A stretch of DNA of 64,000 nt from Marinobacter sp. es.042 (GTDB lineage: Bacteria > Pseudomonadota > Gammaproteobacteria > Pseudomonadales > Oleiphilaceae), in NCBI RefSeq assembly GCF_900188315.1, contig NZ_LT897781.1, positions 682,001 through 746,000 of the forward strand, written 5' to 3'. A program made the translations under genes and the position numbers. How positions within the stretch are numbered: the first letter of the stretch is position 1; every line of letters begins with the position of its first letter. Below are positions 8,477 to 16,417 of the stretch, one piece after another. The notes beneath the pieces are model-generated. The model did no database searches, was not told the origin of the DNA, and worked only from the letters and a program-made list of their open reading frames with translations.

Positions 8477-10234
8477 ATGGATGATTCCGTTGCAGAACAT
8501 AGCCGTCCCCTGAGAATACTGATCGCTGACGATTCAGACAGCGATCGCCTGATCCTCAAAACACTGCTGAAGCGGCTGGGGCACGAAGTCCTTGATGTGG
8601 CAAACGGGCTGGACGCGGTCTCTGTTTTCCAGCGGGAGGCGCCGGATCTGGTGCTGCTGGATGCCCTGATGCCGGTCATGGATGGCATGGAAGCGGCCCG
8701 TCAGATCAAGCTCCTGGCTGGCGAACGGCTGGTCCCCCTGATTTTCCTGACCTCCCTCTCTGAAGCCGGTGCCCTGGCCCGATGCCTGGAGGCTGGCGGC
8801 GATGACTTCCTGGGAAAGCCCTATAACCGGATCATCATTGAAGCCAAGATCAAGGCCTTCAACCGAATGCGATTGATGCACCGGACCCTCTCGGATCAGC
8901 GGGATCTCATTCGTGAGCGCAACCGACAACTTACCGAAGAGCAGGAAATCGCCAAGCGGGTCTTCGATAACGTGGCTCATTCCGGCTGCCTGGATGCCTC
9001 CAATATTCGTTATCACGCTTCGCCCCAGTCCATTTTCAATGGTGATGTGCTGTTTGCCTCGCCGCGGCCGGCGGGCGGGATGCTGATCTTCATGGGGGAT
9101 TTCACCGGCCATGGTCTGCCGGCTGCCATCGGCGCCATGCCTGTAGCCGAGATCTTCTACGGCATGGCCAATAAGGGTTTTAACGGCCAGGACGTGTTGC
9201 GCGAGATCAACCAGAAACTCAAACGGATTCTGCCCACGGGCATGTTCTGCTGTGGCGCCATGATCGAGGCGGATTTCAAACTTAATCAGCTGCAGATCTG
9301 GAACGGCGGTCTGCCGGATGGCTGGCTGATCCGGACCACCGGAGAGCTCCTGGCACTGCCATCGCGGCATCTTCCCCTCGGTATCCTTGCGCCGGATCAG
9401 TTCAATGCCGATTTCGAGAGGGTTGGTGCCGCCCCTGGTGACAGGGTGCTGATGATGACCGACGGCTTTCTGGAATCTGCCGACAGCGCCGGCAACGTAT
9501 TCGGTGAGCAGGGCGTCACCGGCACGCTTGACCGGCTGGAAGGTGGCGACCATCCGTTCGATGCCATGATGTCCGCGGTTCACCGGTTCACCGGAAACTT
9601 TGAGGATGGCGATGACCTGACGCTCTGCTGTCTGGAAATGATGGACGAGGCGGGGCTGGCTGCCCTGCCAGATCGTGCCGCACCGTCTGCTCTTGCCGGG
9701 CCGGCGGAGTGGCGCTGCAGCTATGAAATCCGGGAAAGGACCCTCGGAGAGTTCAGTCCTCTGCCTCTGTTGCTTCATATCTGCATGGAGGTGCCGGGTC
9801 TTCGACGGAAGAGCGGTGAAATCTATACCCTGCTGGCGGAACTTTACAACAACGCGCTGGAGCACGGTGTTCTGGAACTCCCGTCAGAATGGAAACACAC
9901 ACCGGAGGGCTTTGGCCGCTACTACGCGGAGCGCAATCGGCGCCTGGCCAACGTGGAGGGTCACTACATCCGGTTCACACTTCACCATTCCCTGAAACCG
10001 GAGGGAGGTCGGCTTCGTGTTATCTGTGAGGACAGCGGCCAGGGGTTTGATTTTCACAATCATCCCGACGTGGCCCCCGGTAATTCCCCAACGAAGAGCG
10101 GGCGCTATGCAGGGCGGGGCCTGTTGCTGTTGAAACGTCTGGCGGAGACCATCAGGTTTCATGAACAGGGCAATCATGTTGAAATTGTCTATGATTGGCA
10201 GTTCGCCCGTACAGCGGAGAATCGAGATGACTGA
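8477..10234 (+). CDS. hsbR: Response regulator with PP2C phosphatase and kinase-like domains (HsbR-like)
   Basis: This 585-residue protein has three parts: a receiver domain (phospho-acceptor Asp62 in LVLLDALMPVMDG), a SpoIIE/PP2C phosphatase domain (about 180-390, with FMGDFTGHGLPAAIGAMP and MMTDGFLES metal-binding motifs) and a C-terminal HATPase domain (ELYNNALEHG N-box, CEDSGQGFDF G1 box). The combination lets one protein both dephosphorylate and phosphorylate the STAS protein encoded just upstream, as shown for HsbR/HsbA in Pseudomonas. HptB probably feeds phosphate to the receiver; hptB overlaps the end of this gene by 8 bp. Confidence 0.88.
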   Translation: MDDSVAEHSRPLRILIADDSDSDRLILKTLLKRLGHEVLDVANGLDAVSVFQREAPDLVLLDALMPVMDGMEAARQIKLLAGERLVPLIFLTSLSEAGALARCLEAGGDDFLGKPYNRIIIEAKIKAFNRMRLMHRTLSDQRDLIRERNRQLTEEQEIAKRVFDNVAHSGCLDASNIRYHASPQSIFNGDVLFASPRPAGGMLIFMGDFTGHGLPAAIGAMPVAEIFYGMANKGFNGQDVLREINQKLKRILPTGMFCCGAMIEADFKLNQLQIWNGGLPDGWLIRTTGELLALPSRHLPLGILAPDQFNADFERVGAAPGDRVLMMTDGFLESADSAGNVFGEQGVTGTLDRLEGGDHPFDAMMSAVHRFTGNFEDGDDLTLCCLEMMDEAGLAALPDRAAPSALAGPAEWRCSYEIRERTLGEFSPLPLLLHICMEVPGLRRKSGEIYTLLAELYNNALEHGVLELPSEWKHTPEGFGRYYAERNRRLANVEGHYIRFTLHHSLKPEGGRLRVICEDSGQGFDFHNHPDVAPGNSPTKSGRYAGRGLLLLKRLAETIRFHEQGNHVEIVYDWQFARTAENRDD

Positions 10235-10574
10235 TAAACCACACCTGGACGAGGAGGCACTGGCTGAGCTTCGAGACGTCATGGAGGACGAATTCGAGGT
10301 GCTGATACAGACCTATGTTGCAGATTCCCGCGACAGGATTCGGGGATTGCAAGAAGCCCTGGGGGCTGATGACAGTGACGCCTTTGCCAAGACGGCCCAC
10401 AGCTTCAAGGGCAGTTGTATCAATATTGGCGCCCCACGGCTTGGCGCTCTCTGCCTGAAGGCGGAAATAGCAGGAAAGGAGTCCCGGCTGGACGATGCCT
10501 CGGGATTAGTGGATGACATCGCCCGGGAATTCGAACAGGTAATCGCAGGCTTGGATGGCTTGATGGTAGGGTGA
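10227..10574 (+). CDS. hptB: Histidine phosphotransfer protein (HptB-like)
   Basis: The start was placed at ATG 10227 (MTDKPHLDEEALAEL), with GGAGA 8 bp upstream, giving 115 residues. The Hpt motif AHSFKGSCINIGA has the phospho-acceptor His58. The 8-bp overlap with the upstream response regulator gene argues that it is the phosphodonor for that receiver. In Pseudomonas, HptB collects phosphate from several hybrid kinases; no such kinase is in this window. A sigma-54 promoter for fliK follows within 45 bp. Confidence 0.88.
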   Translation: MTDKPHLDEEALAELRDVMEDEFEVLIQTYVADSRDRIRGLQEALGADDSDAFAKTAHSFKGSCINIGAPRLGALCLKAEIAGKESRLDDASGLVDDIAREFEQVIAGLDGLMVG

Positions 10575-10617
10575 ATCAGGTCGATTCAGGCCGTTTGTCA
10601 GGCGAAGCAGGTGTGTG

Positions 10618-10635
10618 CTGGCATCACAATTGCTT
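10618..10635 (+). promoter_or_regulatory. Sigma-54 promoter upstream of fliK
   Basis: CTGGCATCACAATTGCTT has GG (10620-10621) and GC (10632-10633) separated by exactly 10 bases, with TTGCT at -12. It lies 92 bp before the fliK ATG and 43 bp after the hptB stop. It therefore gives fliK expression independent of the Hsb module. Confidence 0.85.
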
Positions 10636-10727
10636 TGTCCTTCGCATTGAGTGGATTAACCGCCCATGCACCGGCCGAGTCCGGCAAGGTGAGGGCGACA
10701 ATGCGATAAAAGCGGCAAGAGGTTGCC

Positions 10728-11918
10728 ATGGCCCAGATGGTTCTTCCCCAAACCCCCGCGCCCGGGACGCAGCAAGATCCCGGCCCGTCAAAATCCGGAA
10801 CCAGCCGGGATCCGGCTGACAGGAAAAGCGATTTTGACTCTGTCTCCCAGGCTGAGCAAAAGCGGCTCGATCGCCAGAAGGCGGATCGGAACGCCGAGGC
10901 CAGATCTGCCGATGAATCCCGGGCGGCCCGGGACACTTCTTCAGAGACGAAAACGGAAGCAAACGCGAACGCTGATCCAAAGGGTGGCGAAAAAGCCGAC
11001 GTTGCCACGGATGCTGAATCACGGGACGCGGGCGAGGCCGCTGTTGCCGGTGATGGCAAATCAGAGCTGACGGCGCTTCCCCTTACCTTTGTCGAGTTGC
11101 AGTCCTGGCTGAATCCAAAAGTCGGAGGTGCCGGTGAGTCCGCCATGTCAGCTACAATGCCGGGAGCCGGCGTCAACGCTGCCACCGGTGGTTCGGGCCA
11201 AACGAATCCCGTTGCCGGATTGTTCAGTGGCCTTCTCACAGGGGGCTCGGGTCAGAAAGCTCAGTCCGCATCCGGCGGTGTCTCCGGCGAAGCGACACTG
11301 ACAGATGTCATGAAGGCCTCAGTGCTCACCGACTCGGGCCGCAATTCGGATTCCGGCTCGTTGATCAATTCTGGCCGCTTCCAGTCCGCCATGGATCTGG
11401 TGTCCCAGCAAGCGGCCAATAATGCCAATGGGGCAGCGAAACTGACGGCTGAGAACACCGCACCTTTGCGAGGTTATGCTACGTCCATTGATGTGCCGGT
11501 AGGCCATGCAGAGTGGGGCGACAAACTGGTGGGCAAACTCAGCTGGCTAACTGCCCGCAACATGTCGGTTGCCGAAATCCACCTGACACCGCCGGACATG
11601 GGACCCATGGAGGTCAAGGTCCGGGTGCAGAACGAGCAGGCGAATATTACGGTCCATTCGGCCAATCCCGTGGTCCGTGACCAGCTTGAACTGCATTCCC
11701 ACCGGCTCAGGGATATGCTGGGTGAGCAGGGTCTGTCGTTGGCAGGCTTCGATGTTTCCGATTCGCCTCGCCAGCAGACCGGCGAGCAGGGCACCGGAAA
11801 TGATGATGGCTCCGGTGGCGGGTCGGCATCGCTGGTCGCTGGCGATCAGGACGATGAGGGCATCAGCTCCGGCAGCCTTGATCTGAGCTGGAAAGGCGAA
11901 GTAGACATCTTCGCCTGA
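10728..11918 (+). CDS. fliK: Flagellar hook-length control protein FliK
   Basis: This 396-residue protein has the two-part FliK layout. The long N-terminal half is low-complexity, hydrophilic and rich in Ala, Gly, Ser and charged residues (the molecular ruler). A compact C-terminal Flg_hook domain spans about residues 250-345 and contains the conserved segment IHLTPPDMGPMEVKV. FliK measures hook length and triggers FlhB to change substrate specificity. A second FliK-like protein is encoded at 38973-40331; this copy sits in the canonical position before fliL. An Asp/Gly-rich tail follows the domain. Confidence 0.93.
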   Translation: MAQMVLPQTPAPGTQQDPGPSKSGTSRDPADRKSDFDSVSQAEQKRLDRQKADRNAEARSADESRAARDTSSETKTEANANADPKGGEKADVATDAESRDAGEAAVAGDGKSELTALPLTFVELQSWLNPKVGGAGESAMSATMPGAGVNAATGGSGQTNPVAGLFSGLLTGGSGQKAQSASGGVSGEATLTDVMKASVLTDSGRNSDSGSLINSGRFQSAMDLVSQQAANNANGAAKLTAENTAPLRGYATSIDVPVGHAEWGDKLVGKLSWLTARNMSVAEIHLTPPDMGPMEVKVRVQNEQANITVHSANPVVRDQLELHSHRLRDMLGEQGLSLAGFDVSDSPRQQTGEQGTGNDDGSGGGSASLVAGDQDDEGISSGSLDLSWKGEVDIFA

Positions 11919-11950
11919 TACCCTTCGATATTCTCTTCCAATCTCCTTTG

Positions 11951-12000
11951 CCCATCCTTCCCGGCAACGCTAAACTGCTGTTCTGAACGGGAAGGTTGGG
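11951..12000. repeat. 13-bp imperfect inverted repeat before the fliL promoter
   Basis: CCCATCCTTCCCG (11951-11963) pairs with CGGGAAGGTTGGG (11988-12000), matching 12 of 13 positions with a 24-base loop. It lies between the fliK stop and the sigma-54 promoter of fliL and has no T-tract. It could be a terminator-like hairpin for fliK transcripts or a protein-binding site; the sequence does not decide between them. Confidence 0.55.
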
Positions 12001-12005
12001 TGTTC

Positions 12006-12022
12006 TGGCCCGCCCTTTGCAT
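12006..12022 (+). promoter_or_regulatory. Probable sigma-54 promoter for fliL operon
   Basis: TGGCCCGCCCTTTGCAT has GG (12007-12008) and GC (12019-12020) with the required 10-base spacing and a TTTGCA -12 element. It lies 61 bp before the fliL ATG. The -24 box reads TGGCCC rather than TGGCAC, so confidence is a little lower than for the fliE and fliK promoters. Confidence 0.75.
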
Positions 12023-12083
12023 CCAATCCTGAAAAGTCGCGGAAAATTGCTCCCCGTGACGGATTTCTGGCAAAGCGAACATT

Positions 12084-12593
12084 ATGGCTGAAAATAACGA
12101 ATCTGAAGCGGCTCCTGCCAAGAAGGGAAAACTGAAACTGATCATCATGCTGGTTGTGGTGGTGATCCTGGCCATTGTGCTGTCTGTGGTGGGTACCCTG
12201 TGGTTCCTGGGCGGCGGTCTTCCGGGCATGGGGGAGGAAGAGGGTGACGCAACCGAGGTTGCAGAGGAAACCTTTATTCCCAGCAGCTACTACCAGATGG
12301 AAAAAGCCATCGTTACCACGGTTCAGGCTGAGGGTCGCCAACGCTACGCCCAGGCTTATCTGGCGCTGGAGTCCACCGATCCACAGGCGCTTGAAGCTTC
12401 CAAGCTGCACATGCCTCTGATTCGAAGCCAGCTGGTGACAGTCCTTGGTAGCAGTAACTTCAACGAGCTGCAGACGCCCGAGGGCCGCAGTGGCCTGGCC
12501 GAGCGGATGCTGACCACGGTGAATCAGGTGCTGGAGCAGGAAGGCGAGCCCGCCATCAAACGGGTGTTATTCAGAAATTTTGTCGTGCAATAG
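12084..12593 (+). CDS. fliL: Flagellar basal body-associated protein FliL
   Basis: FliL is a single-pass inner-membrane protein that surrounds the stator and supports torque at high load. The 169-residue product has a short cytoplasmic tail with a KKGKLK cluster and one transmembrane helix at about 17-40. The periplasmic FliL domain follows (FIPSSYYQMEKAIVTTV at its start, ending IKRVLFRNFVVQ). It is the first gene of the fliLMNOPQR-flhB set and is preceded by a sigma-54 promoter. Confidence 0.94.
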   Translation: MAENNESEAAPAKKGKLKLIIMLVVVVILAIVLSVVGTLWFLGGGLPGMGEEEGDATEVAEETFIPSSYYQMEKAIVTTVQAEGRQRYAQAYLALESTDPQALEASKLHMPLIRSQLVTVLGSSNFNELQTPEGRSGLAERMLTTVNQVLEQEGEPAIKRVLFRNFVVQ

Positions 12594-12629
12594 CGCACGG
12601 GCCAAGGTACTTCACGGGCAGGACTACGT

Positions 12630-13628
12630 ATGCAGGACTTGTTGTCACAGGATGAAATCGATGCCCTCCTCCACGGGGTGGATGACGGTGACATTGATAC
12701 CTATGAAGAGACTGACGATACCGGCATAAAGAACTACGACCTTGCCAGTCAGGACCGCATCGTTCGGGGCCGGATGCCGACCCTGGAGATGATCAACGAG
12801 CGCTTTGCCCGTTACACCCGGATCAGCCTGTTCAACCTGATGCGTCGCAACGCCGATGTCTCCACCGGAGGCGTCCAGATCATGAAGTTCGGAGAGTATA
12901 TTCATACCCTCTACGTGCCCACCAGTCTTAACCTGTGCAAGGTTCGCCCGCTTCGTGGCACCTCCCTGTTCGTGCTGGATGCCAAGCTGGTGTTCAAGCT
13001 GGTGGACAATTTCTTTGGTGGTGAGGGCCGTCACGCCAAGATCGAGGGCCGCGAATTTACCCCGACCGAGACCCGGATCGTCCAGATGGTGCTGGACCAG
13101 GTGTTCCACGATATGAAGGAAGCCTGGCACGCGGTACTCAAGGTGGACTTCGAGTACCTGAGCTCGGAAGTGAACCCGGCCATGGCCAACATCGTCAGTC
13201 CCAGTGAAGTGGTTGTGGTCAGCACCTTCCACATTGAACTCGACGGTGGCGGCGGTGAACTGCACTTTGCCTTGCCGTATTCCATGATCGAACCCATCCG
13301 CGATGTGCTCGATGCCGGCGTTCAGAGTGATATTGACGATGTTGATGAGCGCTGGGTGAACGCGCTTCAGGAAGACATCAAAGAGGTCAATGTTCCGATC
13401 AACACGACGGTCTGTCGCCGTCGAATCTCATTGCGGGACATTGCCAAGCTGAAGGCTGGCGACATTATCCCGGTGGAGGTGCCCGAGCATTTGACGGTCA
13501 CCGCCAACGGCATCCCCGTTTACAAGGCAACTCTGGGGACTCGGGACGGGAAACTGGCACTGCGGATTCATGAGCGGGCATCAAGGCCCAAGGTGAAGAA
13601 ACAATTCAAGGTGGGAAACAATGGCTGA
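12630..13628 (+). CDS. fliM: Flagellar motor switch protein FliM
   Basis: FliM (332 residues) is the C-ring protein to which phospho-CheY binds. The N-terminal CheY-binding peptide LSQDEIDALLHG is intact at residues 4-15. The middle CheC-like domain binds FliG (through the GGXG-type region near NADVSTGGVQIMKFGEYIH), and a C-terminal SpoA domain packs with FliN. The stop overlaps the fliN ATG by 8 bp. Confidence 0.97.
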   Translation: MQDLLSQDEIDALLHGVDDGDIDTYEETDDTGIKNYDLASQDRIVRGRMPTLEMINERFARYTRISLFNLMRRNADVSTGGVQIMKFGEYIHTLYVPTSLNLCKVRPLRGTSLFVLDAKLVFKLVDNFFGGEGRHAKIEGREFTPTETRIVQMVLDQVFHDMKEAWHAVLKVDFEYLSSEVNPAMANIVSPSEVVVVSTFHIELDGGGGELHFALPYSMIEPIRDVLDAGVQSDIDDVDERWVNALQEDIKEVNVPINTTVCRRRISLRDIAKLKAGDIIPVEVPEHLTVTANGIPVYKATLGTRDGKLALRIHERASRPKVKKQFKVGNNG

Positions 13629-14112
13629 CGACGACAAGAAAGACGAGCAGGAACTCAGCGAGGACGAAAAGCTGGCTGCCGAGTGGGAAGCCGCCATGGA
13701 AGAGTCCGGAGATGAGGGCGAACGCGAGGACGAGTGGGCCGCTGCGATGGCAGAGGCCGGCGAAACCGGTGAAGCCGAGGACGATGTTCAGGCAGCGCCC
13801 ATGGAGGAATTTGATAACGGAAGCGAGCCCGCCAAGGGTGGTGGTCCGGCTCCGGATATCGACGTCATTCTTGATATTCCGGTCACCATATCAATGGAGG
13901 TGGGTAACACTGAGATTCCGATACGGAACCTGTTGCAACTGAACCAGGGCTCCGTTATCGAACTTGACCGCCTGGCGGGTGAACCCCTGGACGTGCTGGT
14001 AAACGGTACCCTGATCGCCCATGGCGAGGTGGTCATGGTGAATGAAAAGTTCGGCATCCGTCTCACCGATGTGATCAGCCCGGGCGAACGTATCAAGCGG
14101 TTGCAGAAGTAA
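13621..14112 (+). CDS. fliN: Flagellar motor switch protein FliN with acidic N-terminal extension
   Basis: The 163-residue product has a SpoA domain in the second half (about 80-163: DIPVTISMEVGNTEIPI, VLVNGTLIAHGEVVMVN, GIRLTDVIS) that forms the lower C ring with FliM. The first about 75 residues are highly acidic and contain two near-copies of the same block, EWEAAMEESG (21-30) and EWAAAMAEAG (38-47). The E. coli protein (137 residues) is shorter. Similar extensions are known in Pseudomonas-type FliN and their role is unclear. Confidence 0.95.
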   Translation: MADDDKKDEQELSEDEKLAAEWEAAMEESGDEGEREDEWAAAMAEAGETGEAEDDVQAAPMEEFDNGSEPAKGGGPAPDIDVILDIPVTISMEVGNTEIPIRNLLQLNQGSVIELDRLAGEPLDVLVNGTLIAHGEVVMVNEKFGIRLTDVISPGERIKRLQK

Positions 14113-14113
14113 C

Positions 14114-14563
14114 ATGTGGTCCAGACTGATTGCGGCACTGACGCTGATTGTGATCCATCCGGTCGTCGCCCAGGAGACGGCAAAGACGGCTGCGGCTGAT
14201 TCACCCGTGCGTGCCCCGGATACCGTTGGCACCATTGTCAGCCTGGGGTTGGGGCTGGTGGCAGTGATTGCCGTGATCTATGGCTGCGCCTGGATTATCC
14301 GCCGTATGAATGGCATGACCGGCATGAACAACAACGCTATCAAGGTGGTGTCGGTGATGGCCATTGGTGCTCGCGAGCGTATCGCCCTGATCGAGGTGGG
14401 CGGCCAGCAGATCCTGGTGGGTGTTACCCCATCGGCGATCCGGACCCTGCACGTGTTTGACGAGCCGGTTGTCGAGGCTGGCAGCGCTGGCTCCAGTGAT
14501 TTTGCCCGGCGTCTGCAGGGCATGATCGGCAAATCCTGGACTTCCCCGACAAGGAACGACTAG
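14114..14563 (+). CDS. fliO: Flagellar export gate assembly protein FliO
   Basis: FliO stabilises FliP during assembly of the export gate. The 149-residue protein begins with a hydrophobic signal-like segment, followed by a transmembrane helix at about 37-58 ([19 protein letters not shown]). A small cytoplasmic domain has the typical [23 protein letters not shown] pattern. The position between fliN and fliP confirms the assignment of this poorly conserved family. Confidence 0.92.
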   Translation: MWSRLIAALTLIVIHPVVAQETAKTAAADSPVRAPDTVGTIVSLGLGLVAVIAVIYGCAWIIRRMNGMTGMNNNAIKVVSVMAIGARERIALIEVGGQQILVGVTPSAIRTLHVFDEPVVEAGSAGSSDFARRLQGMIGKSWTSPTRND

Positions 14564-14567
14564 CCCC

Positions 14568-15344
14568 ATGCTTGCGGCAACCATCAAGCGACTGCTTCCA
14601 TCCCTGATTGTCTTGGCGGGCTTTGTCTGGGCGCCACTGGCGCTGGCTCAGGAGCCTTCCGGCATCCCCGGTATACCGGCTTTCACTGTGACGCCCGGAG
14701 AAGGCGAGGGCGCTCAGGAATACTCGGTAACCCTGCAGATCCTGGCGCTGATGACAGCGCTAACGTTCCTGCCGGCCATGCTGATGATGATGACGTCTTT
14801 TACCCGCATCATCGTTGTGTTTGCGATCCTGCGCCAGGCGATTGGCCTGCAATCCACACCGTCGAACCAGATTCTTCTTGGCCTGGCCCTGTTTCTCAGC
14901 ATCTTCATCATGAAACCGGTGCTGGAGGAGGCCAACCGGGTGGCGCTGCAACCCTACATGCAGGAGGAAGTAACCTCCCTGGAGGCGGTCGAGCTGGCCA
15001 GCCAGCCGTTCCGTAAATTCATGCTGGAACAGACCCGCGAGAGCGATCTGGCATTGTTCATGCGAATCTCCGATACACAGTACGAGACGCCGCAGGACGT
15101 GTCTTTCTGGATCCTGATGCCGGCATTCGTGACCAGTGAACTCAAGACCGCGTTCCAGATCGGGTTTATCCTGTTCATCCCGTTCCTGATTATCGACATG
15201 GTGGTGGCCAGTGTTCTCATGGCCATGGGTATGATGATGCTGTCACCAATCATCATCTCTCTGCCGTTCAAGATCATGCTGTTTGTTCTGGTGGATGGCT
15301 GGGCCCTGATCATGGGCACACTCGCCGCCAGTTACGGAATATAG
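14568..15344 (+). CDS. fliP: Flagellar type III export gate protein FliP
   Basis: FliP forms the pentameric core of the export pore. The 258-residue sequence starts with a cleavable signal peptide (ending near ALAQE), as is usual for FliP. Membrane helices follow, with the family motifs [20 protein letters not shown] and [20 protein letters not shown]. Length is normal (E. coli 245). It follows fliO by 4 bp and precedes fliQ by 8 bp. Confidence 0.97.
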   Translation: MLAATIKRLLPSLIVLAGFVWAPLALAQEPSGIPGIPAFTVTPGEGEGAQEYSVTLQILALMTALTFLPAMLMMMTSFTRIIVVFAILRQAIGLQSTPSNQILLGLALFLSIFIMKPVLEEANRVALQPYMQEEVTSLEAVELASQPFRKFMLEQTRESDLALFMRISDTQYETPQDVSFWILMPAFVTSELKTAFQIGFILFIPFLIIDMVVASVLMAMGMMMLSPIIISLPFKIMLFVLVDGWALIMGTLAASYGI

Positions 15345-15352
15345 GAGGCATC

Positions 15353-15622
15353 ATGACTCCGGAAACCGTTATCGACATCCTGCGCGAAGCTCTGTGGATG
15401 ATCGTATTGTTGTCCTCGTTGATCATTGGCCCCGGTCTGGTGATTGGCCTGGTTGTCAGTACCTTCCAGGCGGCAACCCAGATCAACGAACAGACCCTGA
15501 GCTTCCTGCCACGCCTGCTGGTTACGCTGATCGTCATCATCGTCTGGGGTCCCTGGATGCTCACGCAGTTGCTGGATCATGCCAACCGGTTGTTCGGCAA
15601 CATACCCTACCTGATCGGCTGA
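15353..15622 (+). CDS. fliQ: Flagellar export gate protein FliQ
   Basis: This is an 89-residue membrane protein with two transmembrane helices, the exact size of FliQ. Family residues are visible in LIIGPGLVIGLVVSTFQAAT and QINEQTLSFLPRL. Four FliQ copies wrap the FliP5-FliR1 complex and clamp the closed gate. An AGGAGG ribosome-binding site at 15343-15348 precedes the ATG. Confidence 0.97.
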   Translation: MTPETVIDILREALWMIVLLSSLIIGPGLVIGLVVSTFQAATQINEQTLSFLPRLLVTLIVIIVWGPWMLTQLLDHANRLFGNIPYLIG

Positions 15623-15625
15623 CGG

Positions 15626-16411
15626 ATGATACCGGCGGAGATCAGCGCGGATGTGATCGGCCAATGGGTCGGTCAGCACCTATGGCCGCTGTTCCGCCTG
15701 GCCAGCTTCCTGATGGTGATCCCCATTTTCGGTACCCAGCTGGTACCCGCAAGGGTCCGCCTTGGGCTGGCTCTGCTGATGACCATCCTCATTGCTCCCA
15801 TAATCCCACCTGTGCCACAGGTTGAAGCTCTAAGCGCCGATGCTGTGGTGATCACTCTGCAGCAGATCCTTATTGGCGTCGGCATGGGCTTTGCGCTGAC
15901 CGCACTCTGGCAGTTGTTCGTGATTGCCGGCCAGATGATCGCCATGCAGATGGGGCTTGGCTTTGCTTCCATGGTTGACCCCTCTAACGGTGTCAATGTT
16001 CCGGTGCTGTCCCAGATTTACACGATCACGATCACGCTGCTTTTTCTGGCTATGAACGGCCACCTGGTTGCCTTTGAAGTCTTTATCGAGAGCTTCCGGA
16101 CATTGCCCATCGGCATGGAAGGCCTCGGCCAGACCGGCGTCTGGGAATTGGCCCACAGAATCAGCTGGATGTTCGCCTCCGCCATGCTCCTGGCGTTGCC
16201 GGCGGTTACTGCCGTGCTGATCGTCAATATCTCCTTTGGCGTCATGACGCGCGCCGCTCCCCAGATGAACATCTTTGCGTTGGGTTTCCCGATTGGCCTG
16301 ATTTTTGGATTGTTTGCCATATGGGTGCTGCACGCCAATTTTCTGCCGCACTTCGATCAGTACGCCCGGGAGACGTTTGATTTCATGCGGGGATTGCAGG
16401 GGCAGCCGTAG
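15626..16411 (+). CDS. fliR: Flagellar export gate protein FliR
   Basis: FliR (261 residues) is the single subunit that completes the FliPQR pore and contacts FlhB. The sequence is mostly transmembrane. It includes the family segments FRLASFLMVIPIFGTQLVPARVR near the N-terminus and MQMGLGFASMVDPSNG in the middle. It begins 3 bp after fliQ and flhB begins 6 bp after its stop. Confidence 0.97.
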   Translation: MIPAEISADVIGQWVGQHLWPLFRLASFLMVIPIFGTQLVPARVRLGLALLMTILIAPIIPPVPQVEALSADAVVITLQQILIGVGMGFALTALWQLFVIAGQMIAMQMGLGFASMVDPSNGVNVPVLSQIYTITITLLFLAMNGHLVAFEVFIESFRTLPIGMEGLGQTGVWELAHRISWMFASAMLLALPAVTAVLIVNISFGVMTRAAPQMNIFALGFPIGLIFGLFAIWVLHANFLPHFDQYARETFDFMRGLQGQP

Positions 16412-16417
16412 AGAGTT

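Noticed and set aside
8534..9865. Minus-strand open frame of 443 codons inside hsbR
   Set aside because: It overlaps a clearly conserved three-domain protein and shows the His/Gln/Gly-rich composition typical of antisense frames.
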